From contig NZ_BMZO01000003.1 in the NCBI RefSeq assembly GCF_014652835.1, positions 310,001 to 374,000 of the forward strand: DNA of 64,000 nucleotides, written 5' to 3'. The stretch comes from Limoniibacter endophyticus (lineage in GTDB: Bacteria; Pseudomonadota; Alphaproteobacteria; Rhizobiales; Rhizobiaceae). Under the pieces are notes generated by a model. It saw only the letters and a list, made by a program, of their open reading frames with translations. It was not told the origin of the DNA and did not search any database. Position 1 is the stretch's first letter. Each line of letters opens with the position of its first letter. Made by a program: the position numbers and the translations under genes. Positions 57,392-64,000 of this stretch are shown here, piece by piece.

Positions 57392-57535
57392 GGAATACCC
57401 TTCGGCGGCTGTCATTTTTTTGGCACTAAGCGCTTGCACCTTGGCCATTATGTGCTATTACGCAGCCCGACGCGAGGCGCTGCTGATCAATTTGCACCCG
57501 CCGCGTCTCATTGCGGTCTCACCGGCCGCATCTGC

Positions 57536-57609
57536 TGGGGAATAGGTTAACGGTAGACCCACGGACTCTGACTCCGTTAGTCCTGGTTCGAATCCAGGTT
57601 CCCCAGCCA
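57536..57609 (+). tRNA. tRNA-Gln (anticodon CTG)
   Basis: The acceptor stem TGGGGAA pairs with TTCCCCA, and the CCA end is encoded. The anticodon stem ACGGA / TCCGT encloses the loop CTCTGAC, so the anticodon is CTG, reading CAG. The T arm is CCTGG-TTCGAAT-CCAGG. All arms are complete. A broken integrase follows within 90 bases, so the 3' end of this tRNA has probably served as an integration site. Confidence 0.95.
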
Positions 57610-57697
57610 ATTTCTTCGTTTTAATTCAATAACTTAGCTCCATGTCGCCAGTGCTGGGAACGACCCCACGCTGCACCCCACAAAGGGCGCTTTGGCG

Positions 57698-58102
57698 ATG
57701 TCAACTTATCTGCGGCGCGAAGCTGGTTCCTACTTCTTCCACCGGCGTGTACCCACCCCTCTCCAGGCTCGCCTCGGTTAGACCGAGATATACCGCTCCT
57801 TAAAGACCAGGGTGCAAAGAACAGCCAGAGCGCGAGCCGCGCACCTGTTCATTACCACTGAGAAGCTGTTCGGGGTGCTGACGAATGAAGAACACGATGA
57901 ATTCCCTTTGACTGACGACATCCGGGTCGCAGTCCGCTGGTGGCTGGATACTCCTAGAAGCAAGGCTCAAGAAGAGCGCTATTCCGGTTTCCAATACGGC
58001 CAGATTCGGCGCGTATCGCCTGAGGCGCGAGGTCCTATTCAAAGCCCCTTCGGATCTGGCTGGGGCCGGAATTGCCCTCGACAAAATTGTGCGCGAATGT
58101 AG
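57698..58102 (+). pseudogene. Degenerate phage-type integrase (N-terminal part only)
   Basis: Read from the ATG at 57698 the frame gives MSTYLRREAGSYFFHRRVP, a typical opening of tyrosine-type integrases. A TAG at codon 28 (57779-57781) stops it. The frame continues for another ~107 codons with DIRVAVRWWLDTPRSKAQEE, also integrase-like, to a TAG at 58102. Only the N-terminal third of the gene survives; no catalytic R-H-R-Y region is present. Location immediately 3' of tRNA-Gln is the usual place for such a gene. Confidence 0.75.
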
Positions 58103-58166
58103 CGCATGTAATCGACTAGCGGAGCTCTCATTGAAAAAGCCGAGCAAACAAAACTGGGAAGTGGAT

Positions 58167-59072
58167 ATGAAGCTCATCCACTTCTCTGCTTTTCGGGCAG
58201 TGATGCTGACGGGCACGGTGAGTGCGGCGGCAGAATTGATAGGACGTAGCCAGCCAGCGGTGAGCAGGCTTCTGGACAAGCTGGAGGCTGAGCTAGGCGT
58301 TACGCTGTTCGAGCGTCGGAAGGGGCTGATAACGCCTACCTCGATAGCGCATCTTCTCCTCGATGAAATCGATCGTGCCTATACGTCACTCGATTCCTTG
58401 CGTAATTTTGCGGCCAGAGTTGCAGAGGGCGAAACCAGCCGTATCACGACGGCGGTCATGCCCGCTCTCGGCATCAGTTTCATGCCGTGGGCGTTGAAGA
58501 AATTCAAAGAGGAATGGCCGCAGACCCGTGTCCACATGAGCATACGCCTTTCTGCAAAAATCGAAGAATGGGCGGCTTCGCAGCAGCTTGATTTCGGTCT
58601 CGCCGAACTTCCTTTTCGCAGGTCCGGCTTTCAGACGGAGATTTTCAGCGACGCTCCCTATATTGCAGCGGTGCCGAAGGGGCATCCGCTTGCCGCGCGC
58701 GACAAGATTGAGCCGCAAGACCTGCGCGGCCATCCATTCGTCTCTTTTGCTTCATTTACTGCGGCAGGCCCGATCATCGCTCAGGCATTTCGAAGTGCCG
58801 GCGAAAAGCTCGACCCGGCCTACGAGATCACAATTTCTGCAGCGGCGTATGAATTCGCCAAGATCGGATTGGCAATTGCACTCATCGATCCCTATACGGC
58901 GATCCACCAATTAGACGATCGTGTCACCCTTGTGCCGTTCCATCCCAAGATTCCGTTCAACGTAGCACTGTTGCGGCCATATTCCCGCCCGCAAAGTCGC
59001 GTTTCGGAAGCTCTTCTTGGACTTTTGAGAATCGAACGCGACACGATGCTGGCGAAACTGCCACGCCTATAA
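58167..59072 (+). CDS. LysR-type transcriptional regulator
   Basis: 301 residues from the ATG at 58167, after GGGAAGTGGAT; a TTG at 58131 is an alternative. The helix-turn-helix is TGTVSAAAELIGRSQPAVSR, then LLDKLEAELGVTLFERRKG. The effector domain follows. It probably controls the oxidoreductase and ABC transporter genes just downstream on the same strand, possibly with the inverted repeats in the 142-base gap between them. It starts just beyond the integrase remnant. Confidence 0.9.
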   Translation: MKLIHFSAFRAVMLTGTVSAAAELIGRSQPAVSRLLDKLEAELGVTLFERRKGLITPTSIAHLLLDEIDRAYTSLDSLRNFAARVAEGETSRITTAVMPALGISFMPWALKKFKEEWPQTRVHMSIRLSAKIEEWAASQQLDFGLAELPFRRSGFQTEIFSDAPYIAAVPKGHPLAARDKIEPQDLRGHPFVSFASFTAAGPIIAQAFRSAGEKLDPAYEITISAAAYEFAKIGLAIALIDPYTAIHQLDDRVTLVPFHPKIPFNVALLRPYSRPQSRVSEALLGLLRIERDTMLAKLPRL

Positions 59073-59084
59073 TGCGTCAATATA

Positions 59085-59108
59085 GGTAGCTGGCAAAATC
59101 CAGCTACC
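59085..59108. repeat. Perfect hairpin between the LysR gene and the oxidoreductase
   Basis: GGTAGCTGG and CCAGCTACC pair perfectly (9 bp) around CAAAAT, 12 bases after the LysR stop. No T run follows. It could be a terminator without U tail or an operator. Confidence 0.75.
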
Positions 59109-59129
59109 ATGTTCTCTATATGCGTTTAT

Positions 59130-59140
59130 TGCATAATGCA
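59130..59140. promoter_or_regulatory. Small palindrome upstream of the oxidoreductase
   Basis: TGCATAATGCA, with perfect 5-bp arms, lies 74 bases before the oxidoreductase start. It is a candidate binding half-site for the LysR protein, but the T-N11-A frame of LysR operators cannot be assigned with certainty. Confidence 0.4.
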
Positions 59141-59214
59141 GGCCAGTTTTTCTATTTTGAGCATTCAGGAATTGCTGCTGTACTCGCCTCGCGTTGAGTA
59201 GGGGCACAGTTTTG

Positions 59215-60720
59215 ATGAGTGCAGAAACCGAGCAGTGCGAACAGTTTGAGGTGATCGTCATTGGTGGCGGCATCAACGGCACCAGTGCCGCCCGTGAACT
59301 CAGTGCGGCGGGCTACAAGATACTCCTCGTTGAGAAGGATGATCTGGCGAGCGGTGCATCAAGCCGGTCATCTAGAATATTGCATTGCGGCCTGCGGTAT
59401 TTTGAGACCAGCCGGCCCGTGCGTACCTTCGCAAGCTCGCCGTTCAAACTCAAGAATGCCGTTTCCATGGCGCGCGATGCCATGAGCGCTCGTGAGGAAC
59501 TGGTTCGCCTCCAGCCTGAACGCTGCAAGCCATTTACAATGTGTTTTCCGCTCTATGAGAAGGACGAATTGCGCGGATGGCATCTGGATATAGGCTTTTC
59601 ATTGCTCAAACGTCTTGGTGCGACCGGCTTACCTTTAGATTATAAACGGCACAAAAGCGGTTTCGATCAGATCGTTCCTTTAGCGAAGGACCTGCGAGAC
59701 CGCGATCAGTTGAAATCGATCGCCACTTATCGAGAATACATTATAGATTGGCCTGACCGACTTTGTGTCGATGCGGCACTCGATGCTGAACGTGTTGGCG
59801 CGGACATCCGGCTGTTCACGCATGCGGACATCCGGGGGAAGAGGCCGAATGGCTCATGGCAGGTTGATCTTCGGTCCGCTTCTGGCCTGAGCAGTGCCTG
59901 TGCACCGATCATTCTCAATATGGCCGGTACTTGGATCGACGACGTCGTACGTCCGCTGTCTGATGAGAAAAATCAGCGCTTCGTTTATGGAACAAAGGGA
60001 TCGCATATACTCGTCCGGCTACCCGAATATTATAGCGGATACGGTGTCGCCGCACTCAACAGGCTGGGGATGCCGATTTATTGCCTGCCTTTCCGTGACA
60101 ATCTTTTTCATATCGGCCCAACGGAAACTTATTTCGAGGGTGATGCTTGCGGTGTCGCTGCTGACGATAGCGATGTCGATTTTCTGCTGGACGAGATCAA
60201 TTTCCTTCTGCCGGGCCTGCATCTGTCGAAACACGACATCGAATTTACATGGGCGGGCGTGCGGCCTCTAACGTTCAATCCAAACAATCCTCATGGGGAC
60301 CGCGTTCGTCAAATCCACGATCTAAAATCGATTGGGTGTCCGGGTATTTATGCCATGACGGCCGGCCCGGTCATGAGCCATATGAGTGCCGGCAGAGAAT
60401 TGCTGGAACTTGTGAAAGCAAATCTTCCTAAGCGAAACGGTGAGGCCTCAAGGGGTGGCATGGTTCGGGTCGGCAAGACCGACCTGTCATCATTTCGAGA
60501 CTACGTCGCGCATGAGCATGCCCGCGATCTGAAAGGCATCTTCTATACCCGTAGCGGAATCGCCTGGGGCCAGCACATAGACAGGAACACTGCCGCGAAG
60601 GCGGCCAGTGAAATCGCTGATCTGCTCGGATGGGAGCCGGAACAGGTGGAGCGAGAAGTGGACAGGTTTCTGACATTCCAGAGGAACGTGCATCGTTCAG
60701 GGGCAGTAGAACCATCATAA
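59215..60720 (+). CDS. FAD-dependent oxidoreductase, GlpD-like
   Basis: 501 residues from the ATG at 59215 (a TTG at 59194 is an alternative). The dinucleotide fold GGGINGTSAARELSAAGY is followed by VEKDDLASGASSRSSRILHC, a flavin-linked loop typical of glycerol-3-phosphate dehydrogenases. The C-terminal domain contains GIAWGQHIDRNTAAKAASEI. Overall it resembles GlpD, but no glycerol genes are near, and it is followed by an amino-acid ABC transporter, so an amino-acid or related substrate is also possible. The precise reaction is unknown. Confidence 0.8.
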   Translation: MSAETEQCEQFEVIVIGGGINGTSAARELSAAGYKILLVEKDDLASGASSRSSRILHCGLRYFETSRPVRTFASSPFKLKNAVSMARDAMSAREELVRLQPERCKPFTMCFPLYEKDELRGWHLDIGFSLLKRLGATGLPLDYKRHKSGFDQIVPLAKDLRDRDQLKSIATYREYIIDWPDRLCVDAALDAERVGADIRLFTHADIRGKRPNGSWQVDLRSASGLSSACAPIILNMAGTWIDDVVRPLSDEKNQRFVYGTKGSHILVRLPEYYSGYGVAALNRLGMPIYCLPFRDNLFHIGPTETYFEGDACGVAADDSDVDFLLDEINFLLPGLHLSKHDIEFTWAGVRPLTFNPNNPHGDRVRQIHDLKSIGCPGIYAMTAGPVMSHMSAGRELLELVKANLPKRNGEASRGGMVRVGKTDLSSFRDYVAHEHARDLKGIFYTRSGIAWGQHIDRNTAAKAASEIADLLGWEPEQVEREVDRFLTFQRNVHRSGAVEPS

Positions 60721-60746
60721 CAAATATAAAAGAGGAGTGAACTGAA

Positions 60747-61607
60747 ATGGGCATACGTAACCATACAACCATTGCTTTGGCAGCTGTTGCAACGTTGTCA
60801 GTCGCGCTGTCTTCGTTCGCAAGCGACGCACGCGCAGAAGGGGAGCGCCTGAAGGAAATTCTGGATCGGGGTACGTTGCGCGTCGGCCTGCAAGGGGCCT
60901 TCAAGCCCTGGTCGTTCCCGGCTGCGGATGGCGAGTTGCAAGGTATCGAGGTTGATCTGGCTCAGAGTGTTGCTGATGCGCTTGGGGTTACGCTGGAGCC
61001 AGTGGTCATCACCTCTGCCAATCGTATGCAGTTTTTGCAGCAGAATCGGATCGATCTCATCATCGGCGGCATGTACGACACGGCAGAACGGCGCAAAGCC
61101 ATCGGCATCATCGAGCCGGCGTACTGGACATCCGGCCCGGCCTTGCTGGCAAAGAAGGGCGTTATCAAGAGCTGGGAAGACATTGCCGACAAGCCGGTGT
61201 GCGGCAAGCAGGGCAATTATTACAATCAGCAGATCGAGCGGGAGCTTAAAGCCAAGCTGACTGCGTTCACTGGAAATTCGGAAGGCAAGGAAGCATTGCG
61301 TGCCGGCCGTTGCATCGCGTGGGTCTATGATGATGTGAGCATCATGGCCGATCTTGAATCGCCTGAGTGGCAGGATTACGAAATGCCGGTCGAGGTACTT
61401 TATAACAACCCTTGGGCGGCGGCTGTTCCCATCGAAGAACTCGACAAGGGATGGGGCGCTTTCATGGCAGGTATGGCCTATCGCTGGCAGGCCGATGGAA
61501 AGCTCATTGAGCTGGCCAAGAAATGGAAGGTCGAGCCTTCCGCATGGTTCACCGAGCAAAATCAGAAATTCCACTGGGACACTGCCTATCTGGAACCGAA
61601 ACAATAA
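60747..61607 (+). CDS. Amino-acid ABC transporter, periplasmic binding protein
   Basis: 286 residues. A signal peptide ends near SDARAEG. RLKEILDRGTLRVGLQGAFK is the family opening, and LIIGGMYDTAERRKAIGI is the ligand-pocket region of the polar amino acid (HisJ/GlnH-type) binding proteins. GAGGAG lies before the ATG. It captures the solute and passes it to the two permeases downstream. Two cysteines (Cys197-like VCGKQG and GRCIAW) are in the mature protein. Confidence 0.92.
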   Translation: MGIRNHTTIALAAVATLSVALSSFASDARAEGERLKEILDRGTLRVGLQGAFKPWSFPAADGELQGIEVDLAQSVADALGVTLEPVVITSANRMQFLQQNRIDLIIGGMYDTAERRKAIGIIEPAYWTSGPALLAKKGVIKSWEDIADKPVCGKQGNYYNQQIERELKAKLTAFTGNSEGKEALRAGRCIAWVYDDVSIMADLESPEWQDYEMPVEVLYNNPWAAAVPIEELDKGWGAFMAGMAYRWQADGKLIELAKKWKVEPSAWFTEQNQKFHWDTAYLEPKQ

Positions 61608-61747
61608 GGCTGTATCGTCGCGAAGATCGCATCGGTTTTTGCGCAATATGATGCAGGAAGCACAGACTGGTAGCGCGTCTTGTGTCTCCAAAAAGGTGCA
61701 CGGCGCATCGGCCCGCAATTTCTGATCAGGAGCTGCTCGGAGCGATA

Positions 61748-62497
61748 ATGATCGAATCCATGTCAACCTTCTTCCGCAATCTGAACGAGACTGCGGGCCT
61801 GAACTTTATCGTCTTCTATGACGAGTACGAGTTCGACCGCTTTATCGAGGGAGCCTCTCTATCCTTGCAGCTGATGGCGCTCTCGATATTGCTGTCTCTC
61901 GTTATCGGCATATTGGGGGCATGGGCGCAGACATCGAAAAGCGCGCTCGTTCGCGTCGCCGTTGATGCCTATATCCAGGCGTTTCGCAACACACCGCCGA
62001 TGATTCAGCTCCTGTTTTTTTATTTCGGCCTGGGAGCGTTTACCCCGGCCGTGGATATGGGCGGATATTATGAGCCGGTTATTTCTTCTTTCGGATGGGC
62101 GGTGATCGCGCTTGGGATTTTCGGCGGTGCCTTCAATGTCGAGATCTTTCGCGCAGGTCTTGAGGCCGTGCCTGAGACGACGAAGGAGGCTGCCGAGAGC
62201 CTGAGCTTCTCCAACTGGCAAATATATATGTATGTCACGCTGCCGCTGGCCTTTCGCATCAGCCTGCCAGCCTTGACGAACAATCTCGTCAGCTTGGCTA
62301 AAACCACGTCGCTTGCCTACGTGATCGCAGTTCCTGAAATGACCTATGTCCTTAATCAGGTCTGGTCGGACAATATCAACGTCCCTGAAATGATCCTGCT
62401 GCTGTTTTTGTTCTACGTGATCGTCGTCAGTCTGCTCGCATCGGTTCTACATGCAATCGAACATCGACTAGCGCTTCCGGGGTACGGCAATGAGTAA
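61748..62497 (+). CDS. Amino-acid ABC transporter permease (first)
   Basis: 249 residues from the ATG at 61748, after GGAG. HisM/GlnP-type: LSLQLMALSILLSLVIGIL at the first span, and EIFRAGLEAVPETTKEAAES is the EAA loop that contacts the ATPase. About five spans. It overlaps the next permease by eight bases. It probably forms a heterodimer with it. Confidence 0.92.
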   Translation: MIESMSTFFRNLNETAGLNFIVFYDEYEFDRFIEGASLSLQLMALSILLSLVIGILGAWAQTSKSALVRVAVDAYIQAFRNTPPMIQLLFFYFGLGAFTPAVDMGGYYEPVISSFGWAVIALGIFGGAFNVEIFRAGLEAVPETTKEAAESLSFSNWQIYMYVTLPLAFRISLPALTNNLVSLAKTTSLAYVIAVPEMTYVLNQVWSDNINVPEMILLLFLFYVIVVSLLASVLHAIEHRLALPGYGNE

Positions 62498-63320
62498 GAA
62501 ACCTTACACGATCGATGTTGCGCGCTTCGGCACAGCCAGGATTTCTTCCGTACTCACTTGGCGATATGGAGTTGCGCTATTTGCCGTGTTTTCAGCCTCG
62601 CTATGCGTTTCCTACGCGCAAACATTGGAGGCGGGGGCGCCCACCGCGCTTGAAACGTTGTTTGGGTGGATACCGTTCATTCTCCGTGGCTTCTCCCTGA
62701 ATCTCTACATGAGCTTTCTGGCAATGGCGTTGGCGACGATACTGGGGATTTTTTTGGGCCTTATGCAGATCAGCGTTTTTGGGCCTGTGCGTGTCGTCGC
62801 GCGTCTCGTGACGCATCTGTTTCGCAATTCTCCCTGGCTCGTCATTCTGTTCATTGCCATGTACATGATGCCTGAGAACCTGAGGTTACCGGCCGGGATT
62901 GCCGTACCGTTTCCGGGTTGGGCGAAAGCAACCGTTGCCTTCGCTTTGCCGGTGATGGGCAACATCAGTGAGATCGTTCGCGGCGCGGTGCGGTCCATTC
63001 CGACCGGACAGTGGGAATCGGCTGAAAGCCTTGGTTTTACCAGACCTCAGACGCTCTGGAATGTTATTTTACCCCAGAGTTTCAAACGCGCGATTCCTCC
63101 ATGGATGAATTGGTATGCGTTGTTGACGCTTTCGACGCCGATGGCCTCGATATTCAGTGTCCGCGAATCTGTCGCGAACGCGCAGGCAGCAATGGAGGCT
63201 TCGGGCGGCAAGCCGGAATTCCTCTTTCCTTTCTACCTGTTTTTGCTCTGCTTATTCTTTGTATACATCTACCCGATCGCGTTGCTCACCAGGAAGCTGG
63301 AGAAAAAATATGCCATATGA
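62490..63320 (+). CDS. Amino-acid ABC transporter permease (second)
   Basis: 276 residues with about six spans. [20 protein letters not shown], then [20 protein letters not shown], is the EAA loop. It pairs with the preceding permease to form the channel, and its stop overlaps the ATPase gene by 11 bases. Longer than its partner by an N-terminal segment with one extra span. Confidence 0.92.
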   Translation: MSKKPYTIDVARFGTARISSVLTWRYGVALFAVFSASLCVSYAQTLEAGAPTALETLFGWIPFILRGFSLNLYMSFLAMALATILGIFLGLMQISVFGPVRVVARLVTHLFRNSPWLVILFIAMYMMPENLRLPAGIAVPFPGWAKATVAFALPVMGNISEIVRGAVRSIPTGQWESAESLGFTRPQTLWNVILPQSFKRAIPPWMNWYALLTLSTPMASIFSVRESVANAQAAMEASGGKPEFLFPFYLFLLCLFFVYIYPIALLTRKLEKKYAI

Positions 63321-64000
63321 AAGTGACGCTCAGAGTGCGCGCCATTCCGGTGCGGCCCGTCCATTGGTCTCTCTTCGCGATGTTCACAAGGCATATGGAG
63401 ACCTGGAGGTCATCAAGGGCGTGAGCCTCGATATCCGCAAAGGTGAGGTGATTTGCATCATCGGTCCCTCGGGATCGGGGAAGTCCACCCTTATTCGGTG
63501 CATCAATGGTTTGAGCCCGATTCAGAAAGGCTCGATCACGGTCGACGGGCAGGAAGTGAATGATCCCAGGCTCGACAAGATCGCGTTGCGACGAAAGGTC
63601 GGGATCGTCTTCCAGCAGTATAATCTGTTCCCGCACAAGACCGTGCTGCAAAACGTCATGATGGCACCGATCAAGGTTCTGCGAGAGCCGAAGAAGCTCG
63701 TGGAGGAGCGCGCACGTGCGCTGATCGCCAAGGTCAGGTTGGAGGGCAAGGAAAATCAATATCCTGGCCAGCTCTCAGGCGGGCAGCAGCAACGCGTAGC
63801 AATTGCCCGCAGCCTTGCGATGCGGCCGGAGGTGATGCTTTTTGACGAAGTTACTGCGGCGCTTGATCCCGAAACCGTGAAGGAAGTGCTGCTGACGATC
63901 AAGGAACTGGCATCAGATGGCATGACCTGCGTTCTGGTTACGCATGAAATGGGCTTCGCCCGTGAAGTCGCCGACCACATCTATTTCACCGACCAGGGGG
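63310..64000 (+). CDS. Amino-acid ABC transporter ATPase, cut by window end
   Basis: 230 codons are visible from the ATG at 63310. Walker A is GPSGSGKST, the signature motif is LSGGQQQR, and Walker B is [14 protein letters not shown], with VTAAL in place of the more usual PTSAL. The H-loop THEMGFA is present. It powers the two permeases. The 3' end lies outside the window, so the last ~15-25 residues are missing. It is a GlnQ/HisP-type ATPase. Confidence 0.93.
   Translation, partial: MPYESDAQSARHSGAARPLVSLRDVHKAYGDLEVIKGVSLDIRKGEVICIIGPSGSGKSTLIRCINGLSPIQKGSITVDGQEVNDPRLDKIALRRKVGIVFQQYNLFPHKTVLQNVMMAPIKVLREPKKLVEERARALIAKVRLEGKENQYPGQLSGGQQQRVAIARSLAMRPEVMLFDEVTAALDPETVKEVLLTIKELASDGMTCVLVTHEMGFAREVADHIYFTDQG

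Noticed and set aside
57812-58102. Stand-alone 96-residue gene beginning inside the integrase remnant
   Set aside because: It is in frame with the remnant upstream of the TAG and its sequence is the continuation of the integrase, so it is better called part of one pseudogene.

Overview
The window looks like a chromosomal segment from an alphaproteobacterium of the Rhizobiales (Hyphomicrobiales), most likely the Brucella/Ochrobactrum group. This is inferred from gene content and protein character, not from a database search. Supporting points are a CIRCE plus RpoH-type control region on groESL, a candidate RirA-type iron box, a CysQ/DUF4170/acyltransferase/waaA/lpxK lipid A cluster, and the trio of N-acetylglutaminylglutamine amide genes. 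Most of the DNA is ordinary, densely packed core genome. No rRNA genes, CRISPR arrays or intact insertion sequences were seen.

Layout. 0-4.2 kb: the end of a glutathione S-transferase, two TauE/SafE permeases around a LysR regulator, and a CynX-type MFS transporter. 4.4-6.6 kb: groESL with its terminator, CIRCE operator and heat-shock promoter. 6.7-10.3 kb: two tandem TadG-like proteins with von Willebrand A domains, upstream of which lies an AT-rich gap. 10.6-15.7 kb: HAD phosphatase, ribF, ileS. 15.9-19.9 kb: a lipoprotein, tadA, an RluB-type pseudouridine synthase with a long repetitive charged tail, and rsmD. 20-23.8 kb: an active/inactive pair of M16 peptidases and a patatin-like lipase. 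23.8-28.1 kb: DUF2093, mutL and a GGDEF-EAL protein, all on the minus strand. 28.3-29.6 kb: glutaryl-CoA dehydrogenase.

29.6-35.3 kb is a minus-strand envelope operon: pmbA, cysQ, DUF4170, an acyltransferase, waaA and lpxK. It is followed by a gene-free stretch with an unusual stack of inverted repeats and a 13-C homopolymer, then a small phosphatase. 36.3-38.1 kb: a zinc-type CobW GTPase and a divergent Zur regulator sharing a palindrome. 38.3-43.0 kb: the osmoprotectant dipeptide cluster (amidotransferase, GNAT/ATP-grasp synthetase, M42 peptidase). 43.1-45.6 kb: exbB-exbD-tonB behind a TGA-N9-TCA iron box. 45.7-48.9 kb: a potassium-channel-like protein with a zinc ribbon, an Lrp regulator divergent from a class V aminotransferase, and a MAPEG protein. 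49.0-56.8 kb: guaB, a Tat-exported metallo-beta-lactamase-fold protein, a DHA2 MFS pump, rlmE, a Ppx/GppA phosphatase and a flippase-like membrane protein.

56.8-64 kb is the most accessory-like part. It has two tiny membrane or lipoprotein genes, a tRNA-Gln(CTG), a broken phage-type integrase immediately 3' of that tRNA, and then a LysR regulator followed by a GlpD-like FAD oxidoreductase and a polar amino-acid ABC transporter that runs off the end. This suggests an old integration event at the tRNA, possibly carrying a catabolic cassette.

No obviously new multi-gene system (defence, secretion or biosynthetic) could be shown. The observations most worth checking are the poly-C inverted-repeat locus at 35.6 kb, the tandem orphan TadG-VWA genes, the zinc-ribbon channel, and the tRNA-Gln/integrase/oxidoreductase region.
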